Positions 47,656-56,671 of a stretch of 64,000 nt of DNA are shown piece by piece. Source of the DNA: Candidatus Kapaibacterium sp. (GTDB lineage Bacteria > Bacteroidota > Ignavibacteria > Kapaibacteriales > WFXC01); NCBI GenBank assembly GCA_015490805.1, contig WFXC01000006.1, forward strand, positions 62,001 through 126,000. Reading direction: 5' to 3'. The notes beneath the pieces are model-generated. The model was given only the letters and a program-made list of their open reading frames with translations. It made no database searches and was not told the origin of the DNA. Both the position numbers and the translations under genes were made by a program. Every line of letters starts with the position of its first letter. Positions within the stretch are counted from its first letter, which is position 1.

Positions 47656-48986
47656 CAACTGTTCTCCCCACCGAAGATGGTTCCTACCTGATCCCGGCCT
47701 AACAATTCCTCGCAGGCTCGTAGAATCGCCGGATACTGCTGCATCACATCGTCAACCTGGACATATCTGCCCTCTGCATGGGCAACGACGTTTCGCATTT
47801 TCCGCAACTGCTGTACCTGTTCGAGAAACTGCCGCCACGGTTCTGGCAGCTTGGGTGAGGGATAGGCTTTAGCAATCCGCTCACTGATCTGCTGATACGT
47901 TTTACTTCGATTTGGATTCCATCCCCAGCGTTCACCCAGTCGTTCCACAACTGCCTCCCAGAGCGCTAAGATGGAAAGTCCGGGGCGACTATGTTCCCAG
48001 TGGTAGCGGGCAACCCGCAGCATTGCCTCCCATTTTGGAACATCCTTATCAGCCAACGCCATTGGGAGATCCAGAAATTCCTTTTTGAGAAACCGTAGGG
48101 GGCGTGGAAACAACGGATCAGTTTCAGCATCAGCATAGGCATTCAGGAGCTGCTGACTGTCTTCCTGAACCGTTCCCAACAGGTTGGTCTGAAGACTGCT
48201 GGTAAACTTTCCGGCTGTTTCTTTCAGTCGCTCTAAGGCTTCGCTGGAAATCTCCTTTGGTAGCAGTTCCAGCACAGGTTGAGCATCGCCGTAGTTCACG
48301 AAACTATATACCGCCAGTATCCACTGGGTCATTTCCAGAAACTCACGGAGATTGAAAATCGGTGTCCGCCCATTTTGCGTTAATTCCAGCGCGCCGTAAT
48401 ACACACCATCGATGCTCAAACTTCTGGACAGTGCCTGGTAGTACAGCAGTGCCAGATACAGGAACAACGGCTGATGCCGGAGTCCGTGGGTAATATCGAT
48501 CGAAACCCTGCCGGCTGGTAGATTCAACCGCATCAGAGTCCGGAAGATTCCCCAGATTTCCTCGCGATTCTGCCCCACCGGGATCAAGTAACAACACGCT
48601 TTTCGTCCCAGCAACTCGCTCAGGGCTCGCCCGACCCATTGCAATTCTTCTGCCGCTGGTTCCAGCGTTCCGGACGCAATTTTGCTGCGCAGCTTCTCGT
48701 AGGTCTCAATCCAGAACCGATCCTCGTGCAAAGCCGTGTGCTGCAAGCAATGCGCCAGCAGGACATCCCACATCGACTCCGCAGTGCCGAAGACGTATAC
48801 CCGCGTAAAGCGATGGGGCGATAACCGCACTAACGCTTCGCCAACAAACGGCGTCCGCACCGTTTGCCCCGGCGACTCTGCCAGTTCGTACTCCGCCACT
48901 CGATACCCCGTATCGTCCCAGTTAGTCAAGACCTTTTGTCCCTTACCCAACAACAGAAGCAGAGAATGCTGTTGTTGCTCACTCAT
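47655..48986 (-). CDS. CARF-HEPN CRISPR ancillary ribonuclease (TM1812/Csx2-like)
   Basis: 443 residues from ATG 48986, with GGAGGTG just upstream. The N-terminal CARF domain has LLLLLGKGQK, TPFVGEALVRL near 42 and VYVFGTAESMWDVLL near 62. ISIDITHGLRHQPLFLYLALL-type residues (DITHGLRHQPLFLYLAL near 178) are diagnostic of the TM1812 family. The C-terminal HEPN domain carries the RNVVAH (R-x4-H) ribonuclease motif near 408. Family members are RNases activated by cyclic oligoadenylate made by Cas10 in type III CRISPR systems. The motifs look intact, so it should be active if a signal is made elsewhere in the genome. Confidence 0.85.
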   Translation of the reverse strand: MSEQQQHSLLLLLGKGQKVLTNWDDTGYRVAEYELAESPGQTVRTPFVGEALVRLSPHRFTRVYVFGTAESMWDVLLAHCLQHTALHEDRFWIETYEKLRSKIASGTLEPAAEELQWVGRALSELLGRKACCYLIPVGQNREEIWGIFRTLMRLNLPAGRVSIDITHGLRHQPLFLYLALLYYQALSRSLSIDGVYYGALELTQNGRTPIFNLREFLEMTQWILAVYSFVNYGDAQPVLELLPKEISSEALERLKETAGKFTSSLQTNLLGTVQEDSQQLLNAYADAETDPLFPRPLRFLKKEFLDLPMALADKDVPKWEAMLRVARYHWEHSRPGLSILALWEAVVERLGERWGWNPNRSKTYQQISERIAKAYPSPKLPEPWRQFLEQVQQLRKMRNVVAHAEGRYVQVDDVMQQYPAILRACEELLGRDQVGTIFGGENS

Positions 48987-49365
48987 TGCCACCTCCGCCT
49001 TGATATTCCTGCAACTGCTCTATCAACGGCTGTATTTCTTCCAGAACCTCATCCAGCAACCGTTGCCATCGCTGCAACCGTCGTGGATAGAAATCACGCT
49101 TTCCCATTCCGATATGCGCAATTTCATTTCGCAAATTGGGTACTTTGCTCCAGAGCGTTATCCACTCTGGAAACCGCAGGTTTGTTTTTAGCTCTTTCCG
49201 ATACTTCTGCTGCGCCCCTGCAGTGATGCCCAACACCAGATGCTGCGGCTGGAAAAACTGCTGAACAGCGACAGGAAAAAGATCCGTCTGGCAGCGCTGC
49301 CCTTTCCACTGGTAAACGCTTGATTGGTAATTTCCTCTTCCGACACAAGGCAAAGCAACAGTCAT
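48979..49365 (-). CDS. Miniature CARF-HEPN protein (possible internal deletion)
   Basis: 128 residues from ATG 49365. Residues 1-50 (VALPCVGRGNYQSSVYQWKG, then TDLFPVAVQQFFQPQHLVLG) match the first beta-alpha-beta of a TM1812-type CARF domain. Then, with no linker, comes a HEPN-like half (FPEWITLWSKVPNLRNEIAH, R-x4-H near 88) and a helical end. Full CARF-HEPN proteins have about 400 residues, so some 250 are missing. Either a second copy lost its middle in frame, or it is a true minimal form. It overlaps the full-length gene by 8 bp. Other reading: a HEPN toxin-like accessory. Further upstream in-frame codons (to 49674) do not look like protein. Confidence 0.6.
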   Translation of the reverse strand: MTVALPCVGRGNYQSSVYQWKGQRCQTDLFPVAVQQFFQPQHLVLGITAGAQQKYRKELKTNLRFPEWITLWSKVPNLRNEIAHIGMGKRDFYPRRLQRWQRLLDEVLEEIQPLIEQLQEYQGGGGNE

Positions 49366-49447
49366 TGAACGTTTGCTTCTGGATTTTTCCTGCTTCACAC
49401 ACTGCAAAAAACGCACAATGGTTCTCGTCCCCAACATTGAAACGCAT

Positions 49448-49465
49448 TTTGAGAAGCTTCTCAAA
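49448..49465. promoter_or_regulatory. 18-bp perfect palindrome upstream of the CRISPR-associated cassette
   Basis: TTTGAGAAGCTTCTCAAA is a complete palindrome, 83 bp before the mini CARF-HEPN start, in the 291-bp spacer shared with rlmN. The same 18-mer recurs at 54674-54691, and both are followed by ATG in the same relative orientation. It may be an operator for a dimeric regulator. Otherwise this spacer shows nothing I recognise. Confidence 0.4.
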
Positions 49466-49656
49466 GTTTCGGCAATCTTGCCCAACGAAGACTGTTTTAC
49501 ACACGGGGCTTTTAGCATACGAATTGCACTGTCAACAGCGTCAGCAGCACAGCACACGGCACAGCCTGTTCCATCGTCCACAGAGCAGGTGCAGTGGAAC
49601 AAGAACATCAACGAGCTTCGCGCACAGCGGAGTGCATACAGTACGATAAGCAAACT

Positions 49657-50787
49657 ATGGAACGTCGCAACCAACAGGATCCAATGCCAGTATTACCATC
49701 AATCGTTGACCAGCCACACTGGCTGGACTTTGATTTTTCCCGCCACCAACAAATCCTTGCTGAATTGGGAGAACCGCCCTACCGTGCAAAGCAGATTGCT
49801 CGCTGGATCTTCGACCGCTTTGTTCTGGATTTTACCGCTATGACGGATCTCCCCAAAGCGCTTCGGACTACCCTGGCTGAGCGCTACCGTCTGGGGTCGT
49901 TGCAACTCCGCCATCGCCAACTGGCATCGGATGGAACGCAAAAATTTCTTTTTGAGCTGTCAGATGGGGAGCAAATCGAATCGGTGCTGATCCCGGCGGA
50001 ATTCCAATCTGGCGGTACACCAAAGCGGTTGACACTCTGTATCTCCACACAAGCGGGATGTCCACTGCAATGCCAGTTTTGCGCGACTGGAACTTTGCGC
50101 TTGCGCCGAAACCTTTCTGCTGCCGAAATCATCGAGCAATTTCTGGTTGTGCAACAGCACACTGAGCGCCGCATCACGAACGTGGTGCTTATGGGAATGG
50201 GTGAACCATTGCTCAATTATTCGGCAGTTCGGCAGGCATTGCAGCACTTTCTCAATCCCTGGTTCCCGCTGCTGGGTGCCCGGCGACTGACGCTTTCCAC
50301 CGCTGGGATCGTGCCTCGCATTCTTCGGCTGGCAGATGAGCCCTTTCGGATTAAGCTGGCGCTCTCGCTCCACGCAACAACCGACGCCCTTCGTTCCCAG
50401 TTGATGCCTATTAACCGGAAATGGAATATTGCGCAACTGCTGCAGGCAGCCGAGCAGTACTATCGCAAAACCCGGGTACCGATCACGTTCGAATACATTT
50501 TGTTCGATCAGCTCAACGATTCCCGACAAGATGCTCGCCGTTTAGCCCGCTTCACTCGACGCTTCCCCTCCAAGGTCAATATTATCCCCTTCCATCCCAT
50601 TGACTTTGTCCATCCACAGGGACTGGCTACCCGGCTCCGTCCCTCTACATCGGAACGCTTCAAACAATTTGTAGAATGGCTTCGATCGGAAAATGTGGTG
50701 GTTATGGTACGTAGTTCCAGCGGCAAAGAGATCTACGCTGCTTGTGGGCAGTTGGCTCTTTCTTCTGTGGCTACCGCTGCCCGATAA
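49657..50787 (+). CDS. rlmN: Dual-specificity 23S rRNA/tRNA methyltransferase RlmN (radical SAM)
   Basis: 376 residues from ATG 49657; ATG 49684 is also possible and the far upstream start at 49594 is not conserved. Methylates C2 of A2503 in 23S rRNA and A37 in tRNAs. The radical SAM cluster motif is CPLQCQFC near 131, with LMGMGEPLLNY near 180, RRLTLSTAGIVP near 213 and ALSLHAT near 236. The methyl-carrier Cys in the C-terminus is YAACGQL near 364. Divergent from the CRISPR-associated genes. Confidence 0.95.
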   Translation: MERRNQQDPMPVLPSIVDQPHWLDFDFSRHQQILAELGEPPYRAKQIARWIFDRFVLDFTAMTDLPKALRTTLAERYRLGSLQLRHRQLASDGTQKFLFELSDGEQIESVLIPAEFQSGGTPKRLTLCISTQAGCPLQCQFCATGTLRLRRNLSAAEIIEQFLVVQQHTERRITNVVLMGMGEPLLNYSAVRQALQHFLNPWFPLLGARRLTLSTAGIVPRILRLADEPFRIKLALSLHATTDALRSQLMPINRKWNIAQLLQAAEQYYRKTRVPITFEYILFDQLNDSRQDARRLARFTRRFPSKVNIIPFHPIDFVHPQGLATRLRPSTSERFKQFVEWLRSENVVVMVRSSSGKEIYAACGQLALSSVATAAR

Positions 50788-51631
50788 ACTCGAAGCCCAA
50801 CCGTGCTGGGATCCGTCACTGGCTGCTGGCGATGCGGTCATCGTGGTTTTGCAGAACGGCGATCGCCTGTCTGGTGAAATTCAGGACATTGCTGATTCTT
50901 CTTTATTCCTCCAGACGGACATTGGCACAGCAGAACTCCGTTGCAACGAAGTACTGCGCATCATTCCACAACCTGCTTTCTATCGCTTCTCCCACCAGCT
51001 TTTGTGGATGCCGTCCGCAGTGCCAATTGAATCGAACCATTTTATTGGAATGACTGGCTGGCTGCTGGTGCACGCCGGTGCTGGAATCACACCCTGGTTC
51101 TCAGTTGTCGCCGCCCGTAGCCTCCTGCCTGCCATTGCAGCACGGGAGCAGGTGTCGATGCTATACGGGAAAATCTCCGTTCCCAAACCTCTCGCATTAG
51201 GAAGGCTTGCAACCCTGTACCTTGCCGGTGGTGTTGCCCTCGGCTGGCTCAATGCCAACAATCCCATCCACCACGTGTTCATTGCTGGAACAGTGCACCG
51301 CATTCGGTCTCGTATCTCGGCATTGTTTTTCTATCGATCTGGCGGACCGGAACTCTTCACAGTGCGATTTGGGAACTTCTTCTCCACGAATGTCCGATAT
51401 GGTAGAGGCACGGTTGGCTTTGCCCTCGGCGTCGACACGCAGCTTCCGGCAACGCCAACGATTCACATTCTCAGCGAACTATGGAATCTCAATTTGGCAA
51501 AGCCAACGCAGACAGCGCTGACCTTAGGCATCCGATTCACCCACTACCGCGTCACCGGCGACTTTGGCTTTGCTCTCTTTCCTCGTCCCCTGCTTCTCCC
51601 ATTTGCCTCCCTGTGGTGGACTCCTTTTTAA
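50693..51631 (+). CDS. Envelope protein with LSm-like N-terminal domain and probable beta-barrel
   Basis: 312 residues if ATG 50693 is used, which overlaps rlmN by 95 bp. This gives a signal peptide with KRSTLLVGSWLFLLWLPLP and cleavage after EAQ; a GTG at 50744 would keep the hydrophobic core but lose the positive charges. Residues 45-90 (VVLQNGDRLSGEIQDIADSS and LFLQTDIGTAELR) look like the Sm/SH3-like domain seen in FCB barrel proteins. The rest is a run of amphipathic strands ending in F. No family recognised. Confidence 0.6.
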   Translation: MWWLWYVVPAAKRSTLLVGSWLFLLWLPLPDKLEAQPCWDPSLAAGDAVIVVLQNGDRLSGEIQDIADSSLFLQTDIGTAELRCNEVLRIIPQPAFYRFSHQLLWMPSAVPIESNHFIGMTGWLLVHAGAGITPWFSVVAARSLLPAIAAREQVSMLYGKISVPKPLALGRLATLYLAGGVALGWLNANNPIHHVFIAGTVHRIRSRISALFFYRSGGPELFTVRFGNFFSTNVRYGRGTVGFALGVDTQLPATPTIHILSELWNLNLAKPTQTALTLGIRFTHYRVTGDFGFALFPRPLLLPFASLWWTPF

Positions 51632-51744
51632 GCAGCTAATTCAATGTACAGTTCAACAAGAGGGCACACTCTCAGTACTCATTGCCCATGGTAGGACAAT
51701 CCTTCGAGTTATCCAGAGAAAGCCAGCGGCTTGTTCTGCTCTAT

Positions 51745-51985
51745 TTTTGCCGGCGCAATCCAGTGCTTCCCAGCATCGATGCTTGCGACGTTAGTGTTCC
51801 CAACGACCGGGAGCGCACGCTTCAGCGTGCATTTACTGGAAGCGCACGCTCTTAGAGTGCATCTACTGGGAAGGCACCCTTTAAGAGCATATTTTTTTGC
51901 CGACTGAAGTCGGCGCTCCCAGTTTGCTGGGAGCGCACGCTCTTAGGCGTGCATTTCTTGCCGACGAAATCCGGCACTTCCAGCC
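51745..51985. repeat. Cluster of palindromic (REP-like) repeats between convergent genes
   Basis: Two units alternate. Unit A, GAGCGCACGCT-N3/5-AGCGTGCAT, occurs at 51810-51831 and 51929-51954, with weaker copies at 51839-51862 and 51869-51890. Unit B, TTGCCGACxxAATCCGGCxCTTCCAG, occurs at about 51747-51772, 51897-51922 and 51958-51982. Each unit is an imperfect inverted repeat. The site, between the 3' ends of two convergent genes, is typical of REP/BIME-type elements. The rest of 51632-52026 shows nothing else. Confidence 0.7.
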
Positions 51986-52026
51986 AGCGCTCCTGGTTAG
52001 CGCTACTGGTTCGGAACGCCATTGCG

Positions 52027-53316
52027 CTACCGTACCACCGGAACCACCACTATGTGTTGCACACCGCTCTGCAACTGGACGACAAGGTAATAGTCTCCCG
52101 ACGCTAATTCCCGTACATCCACACTCTCGATTGCTCCCCGATACTGCCTGACAAGCTGCCCATTTGCCGTGTACAGTGACACCAAGGCAACCATCCTGTG
52201 AATCTGCGTGCTGTACTGCAAAAACAGCTTTTCTGTTGCCGGCACTGGATAAGCGGCGATGCCATCGTCCCGAACTGCCTGCTGCGCTTCTTCCACCCCG
52301 GTTGTCCCGAAATGGATGAGCAGAAGCTGATGGGGAACGACATTGTAATTTGAAAACATACTGCCATTGCGCCACACAATAGCACAGTAACCGTTATAGT
52401 CCCAGTCAAATCTCCCCCGTCCCGGTTCAGGTAACTCAATTTTCTTCCACGTCTGTCCATCCTGAGTGTACAGCACACTTCCCGACGATGTGCCGCCGCT
52501 CGTCATTATCATTTTCGTTGAAACATCGCTTGCTGCAAAGGATATCCGGGAAGTCCCTTCGTACTGTACGCCAAATTGTGAGAACCATACCCGGTGTTCC
52601 CACGTCATTCCCCCATCGGTTGATGAAAGCAATCCCACATTGATGTAGGGTACTCCCGGTACTAACACTTCAGCTTCCAGCACAATGTCAATATGCTGTT
52701 CATTGTACATTCGTACAAGGCGAACCTGACTGAAGCGGATCTCATTCCCGGTGTAGTGTTGCCTTGCATTCGGTATCGCCCGTTTCTCCCAGTGAGCTCC
52801 TCCGTCGGTTGTTGTCCAGAATGCGACTTCCTGATCGGATTCGACAACCGCATAGCCTTGCTGTGAATCCCAGAATCGTACTCCTCGAAGCCGCATCCCT
52901 GTATCCAGACGCAGCACTTCGCGCCACGGCTGCCCGGGCTCCTCCGACAACAGACAGACGCCAATAGTACGATACGTTCCCGGCACCTCGATATATCCTG
53001 CTAACGCAAATCCGCGTTCCCCATAAGGAAACGCTTTCGAAATCCCGACAGAATCCAGTTGTACCACCGTCCACGTCTTACCGCCATCAGTGGACCACCA
53101 GCCATTGCTATAGAACGTCAGCACAAACACCGACTGTCCATTCCACACCCATCGAGTCGGGCGCTCTCCATAGTACTTGAACTGCGCATACACGGTATCC
53201 CGCCACACATCAATGACCGGCAATAGTGACACGGTATCCCACACTCCCGCGCTGCTCCGATACCGTACTACCTGTGGTGCTGATGGATAACCGATGAGTG
53301 CCAAAACTCGTCGCAT
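52027..53316 (-). pseudogene. 3' part of a split secreted beta-propeller gene with type IX sorting domain
   Basis: 429 codons. Residues 60-330 contain repeated Ycf48/BNR-like propeller motifs (STDGGKTW, TTDGGAHW, STDGGMTW, TQDGQTW). The last 80 residues (AAYPVPATEKLFLQYS, then SLYTANGQLVRQY, ASGDYYLVVQLQ and IVVVPVVR) are a Por-type C-terminal sorting domain. There is no signal peptide. The first residues continue where the upstream fragment (53268-54401) breaks off, in another frame, with a 49-bp overlap. The two together would make a normal protein of about 800 residues. Confidence 0.75.
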
Positions 53317-54401
53317 CCCTCAAGCTTTGCTCCAGCAACGGTCGACAGCGGCACAATTCGATCCCACACTCGCCGCTGCCATTCTTTCCCACCTTCAACT
53401 GGCTCTACCCCAACAATGGTATACTGTCCCCGTTCTCCATAGACAAGCTGCTGTTCTCCGGAACGGAGCATTCCCCACCACCGGATTGGATATGATGTCC
53501 ACGTTCCTCCCGGCGGTATTTGTACTGTATCAATCCGAAATTTCACTTTCTGCCACGTTGCTCCACCATCGGTCGTCTCCCACACTGGCTGCCATAATGC
53601 TGACGAGGTCTCTCCCGTGATCCATCCGTGCTGTTCATCCCAGAAGCCAATGCCTCGCAACTTCTCTGCATCCGACAACGGTGGCACCAGCGGCTGGGTT
53701 CCCCACGTATCTCCCCCATCGCTGGTTCTACTGAGAGCCATCTGTTCTCCAACCGCATACCATCGATCAGCATCTGCTGCCGCAACAGCATACAATGTCC
53801 GCTTCAAGAAATCTTCTGTCCTGACGACTCTCCACGTATACCCTCCATCCGTCGACCGCACAATCACGCCATCTTCACCGACCGCCATCGCCACATTTCC
53901 CTGCCACGCTACCGACCACAAATCCTTCGCCGTCCCACTTGCCCGCCGCTCCCACGTCCACCCCTGATCACTCGATCGCACAATTTCCCCTCCTGCTCCA
54001 ACGGCAATCAATATCCCCATCCCATTCTTCCTCACCCGATATAACGTCCTTTCCGTCGGCATCCCAATTGCTTCCCAGCTCTTTCCCCTATCTCCACTCC
54101 GATAGCACAACCCTCTTTCGCCAACAACCACCCACACATCCGGCGTCACCTGCGCGATCGAATAAATCGTCCGATCCTCTCCTTCGGCGATGCGCTGCCG
54201 CTGCCAGGTTTGAAATCCATCCCGACTCCGCAGTATCATCCCCTCCCCTCCAACCAACACCACTTCGCCATCCACCACGATCCCGTCACACATCCTACTC
54301 CCATCCGGATACAATGGCGCAATGGTGATCGGCTCAAACCGCACCTGGGCAGCAGCAACTGCCACAACAACAACTGCCAGCAGTGTCACCACCTGTTTCA
54401 T
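53268..54401 (-). pseudogene. 5' part of the split secreted beta-propeller gene
   Basis: 377 codons from ATG 54401. Signal peptide MKQVVTLLAVVVVAVAAAQ, then propeller repeats with the motifs SRDGFQTW, SGDRGKSW, SSDQGWTW, STDGGYTW, TSDGGDTW and TTDGGATW. It ends without a sorting domain shortly after VAGAKLEG. The break is near 53300-53320 (minus-strand GAGGGATGCGACGAGTTTTGG region), where a one- or two-base shift would restore the frame of 52027-53316. The leader motif GTTTCATAAAG (54417-54426) precedes the start. Real frameshift or assembly error; both are possible. Confidence 0.75.
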
Positions 54402-54498
54402 CTTTCTTCCCAGAACTTTATGAAACTTCCCCCGCACGGATCCTGGGCAAAATTACTGAGCGGGAACAAAGCGGAAGCGAAAAGGAGCAGAAACGTCA

Positions 54499-54564
54499 CT
54501 ATGGCAGGAATAAGAAAGACTCCGAAAGACTACAGGTTTGAGTGCAGGCGGAACGCGTCATCAT
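54499..54564 (-). CDS. Possible 21-residue leader ORF upstream of the propeller gene
   Basis: ATG ATG at 54564, TAG at 54499, preceded by GGGAGAGG and by the leader motif GTTTCACAA (54581-54589) at the same spacing as in real genes. Peptide MMTRSACTQTCSLSESFLFLP. It could be a short upstream peptide or a dead gene start. The remaining spacer 54427-54916 holds the palindrome at 54674 and nothing else I can support. Confidence 0.2.
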   Translation of the reverse strand: MMTRSACTQTCSLSESFLFLP

Positions 54565-54673
54565 TGCAACCTCTCCCTGATTGTGAAACAACCACTATTG
54601 TGAATTTGCTACCCTTTTTCGGGCAATGGCAGATTTAAAAAATCTCCCGGAAAAATTCAAGCGCTGCGCAGTA

Positions 54674-54691
54674 TTTGAGAAGCTTCTCAAA
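54674..54691. promoter_or_regulatory. Second copy of the 18-bp palindrome
   Basis: TTTGAGAAGCTTCTCAAA, identical to 49448-49465, in the spacer downstream of lipA and upstream of the propeller gene. It has no T-run, so it is not an ordinary terminator. Confidence 0.4.
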
Positions 54692-54916
54692 ATGAATGCA
54701 GAGAGGTGCCGGTTTCGGCTGCTCCAGCAGGTTATCAGTACGATAGCGGTGGAAAGCAGTGGCGTAGTCTTCTGTGTGGAATTTTGTTGAGCGCTCGCTC
54801 GCAGTTTTGCACGCTGGCAGTGATGCTACTGTTGTGTCAGCAACTGCCCAAGATTGCTGGATATGCTTCTGCTTCTCCGAATTGCACGCGCCTTTCCAGC
54901 GCAGCGCCGCAATACG

Positions 54917-55801
54917 TTACACCTGCTCGGCTGCGTGGTAGGAACTGCGGACTAATGGTCCGGACTCCACATACTGGAATCCCATTTCCAGTCCAACGGT
55001 GCGGTACCACTGAAATTCCTCTGGCGGCACATACCGATCGATCGGCAGGTGATTTTTTGTCGGCTGTAGATATTGTCCCAGCGTTAGAATATCAACGCCA
55101 ATGTCCCGCAAATCCTGCATCACGTCCAGTACTTCCTGCGGCGTCTCGCCCAGTCCCAGCATCAAACCCGTTTTCGTCCGCAGTCCCTGCCGCTTGCTCT
55201 CTTCCAGAACAAACAAACTCCAGTGATAGCGCGCCTGCGGACGCACCATCTTGTACAACCGCGGGACGGTTTCAATGTTATGGTTCAAAATATCGGGTCG
55301 AGCATCGATAACGATCTGAAGCGAGGATTTTTTTCCTTGAAAGTCCGGGATGAGCACTTCCACCGTAACGCCGGGATTCAGCCGCCGGATTTCTCGAATG
55401 GTCTGTGCAAACATTGTTGCGCCCCCATCTGGCAACTCATCGCGATTGACGGACGTTACCACGGCGTGCCGAACTCCCATTGCCTGCACTGCTTCGGCGA
55501 CGTGGCGCGGCTCCTGCGGATCCAGCTCCAGCGGCTTCCCCGTTTTGATTGCGCAGAAACCGCAGGAGCGTGTGCAGGTATCTCCCAGGATCATAAACGT
55601 CGCGGTCCCCGCGTTCCAGCACTCGGCGATATTCGGACACAAGGCTTCCTCACAGACTGTGTGCAGCCGCTTGGACCGCATCATTTCGTAAAGCCAGGAA
55701 TACGTTTCGCCGCCGGGGGCACGTACTTTCAGCCACGGAGGACGGCGCACGGTGGATGAAGGCGTGACAACCGGTAGTTCAATGGCGGCAAGATCTGACA
55801 T
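54917..55801 (-). CDS. lipA: Lipoyl synthase
   Basis: 294 residues. Inserts sulfur into octanoyl groups on lipoyl domains. The auxiliary cluster motif is [12 protein letters not shown] near 50, the radical SAM motif CTRSCGFC near 76. Then [20 protein letters not shown] near 107-126 and the conserved end [13 protein letters not shown], whose Ser ligates the auxiliary cluster. Three bases after rpoD, so probably co-transcribed. Confidence 0.96.
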   Translation of the reverse strand: MSDLAAIELPVVTPSSTVRRPPWLKVRAPGGETYSWLYEMMRSKRLHTVCEEALCPNIAECWNAGTATFMILGDTCTRSCGFCAIKTGKPLELDPQEPRHVAEAVQAMGVRHAVVTSVNRDELPDGGATMFAQTIREIRRLNPGVTVEVLIPDFQGKKSSLQIVIDARPDILNHNIETVPRLYKMVRPQARYHWSLFVLEESKRQGLRTKTGLMLGLGETPQEVLDVMQDLRDIGVDILTLGQYLQPTKNHLPIDRYVPPEEFQWYRTVGLEMGFQYVESGPLVRSSYHAAEQV

Positions 55802-55804
55802 TAA

Positions 55805-56671
55805 TTACGCACCCAGGTAGGTTCGAAGAATTTTCACCCGGCTGATGTGCCGCAGCCGTCGAATTGCTTTTTCCTTAATCTGTCGTACCCGCTCCCGCGT
55901 CAGATTAAATCGTTCGCCTATTTCTTCCAGCGTCATTGGCGACTGTCCATCCAGTCCAAAGTAGAGGCGCAATACTTCTGCTTCCCGTTCGGACAACTGC
56001 GACAATGCTCGATTGATCTCCTGACGCAATGACTCCTGAATCAATCCAGCATCCGGTGCAGGCTGGTCATCGCTTGGAAGGATATCGATCAGGCTATCGT
56101 CATCATCATCCGAAAATGGCGCATCCATTGAAATATGGCGTCCTGCCAGCCGCAACGTTTCTTTAATATCCTCGACCGGCATCCCCAGCGCCTCTGCTAA
56201 TTCCTCAGAAGTCGGTTCCCGCTCCAGCTTTTGTTCCAGCTCGTTGAACTTTTTGCTAATTCGATTCAGCGCCCCAATCCGATTCAAAGGAAGCCGAATG
56301 ATTCGGGACTGCTCTGCCAGTGCTTGCAAAATGGACTGTCGAATCCACCACACAGCGTAAGAAATAAATTTGAATCCTCGCGTTTCATCGAAACGCTTTG
56401 CCGCTTTGATCAGTCCAATGTTGCCTTCATTGATCAGATCGCCCAGGGAAAGTCCCTGATTCTGATACTGCTTTGCCACGCTGACCACAAAGCGGAGATT
56501 TGCCTCTACCAGGCGTTTGAGCGCTTTCTCTCCTTCTTCGCCACCCTGCTTAATCTTCCGTGCCAGCTCGATCTCTTCTTCCGGCGTGAGGAGCTCAAGA
56601 CGGCCAATTTCCTGGAGGTACTTGTCTAAGGATTGGCTTTCGCGGTTGGTATACTGTTTCGTAATGCGCAT
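55805..56671 (-). CDS. rpoD: Primary RNA polymerase sigma factor RpoD/SigA (short FCB type)
   Basis: 288 residues from ATG 56671 with AAAGGAG upstream; a GTG at 56677 is less likely. Region 1.1 is missing, as in Bacteroidota and Chlorobiota. Region 1.2 [17 protein letters not shown] near 12, 2.3-2.4 [16 protein letters not shown] near 100, region 3 [12 protein letters not shown] near 138, an acidic loop DDDDDS near 192 and region 4.2 [20 protein letters not shown] near 250. A variant leader motif GGTTCCACAAAG (56683-56694) precedes it. It fits the TAnnTTTG promoters seen in the window. Confidence 0.96.
   Translation of the reverse strand: MRITKQYTNRESQSLDKYLQEIGRLELLTPEEEIELARKIKQGGEEGEKALKRLVEANLRFVVSVAKQYQNQGLSLGDLINEGNIGLIKAAKRFDETRGFKFISYAVWWIRQSILQALAEQSRIIRLPLNRIGALNRISKKFNELEQKLEREPTSEELAEALGMPVEDIKETLRLAGRHISMDAPFSDDDDDSLIDILPSDDQPAPDAGLIQESLRQEINRALSQLSEREAEVLRLYFGLDGQSPMTLEEIGERFNLTRERVRQIKEKAIRRLRHISRVKILRTYLGA

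Noticed and set aside
49366-49674. N-terminal extension of the mini CARF-HEPN gene
   Set aside because: Translation upstream of 49365 is Cys-rich and unlike the family, while MTVALPCVGRG matches the expected first CARF strand.
51809-51960. Second CRISPR-like array
   Set aside because: Units are inverted repeats with no spacers of constant length and two alternating types; REP-like elements fit better.
54706-55311. Plus-strand ORF of 201 codons
   Set aside because: It is mostly antisense to lipA, with low-quality composition.
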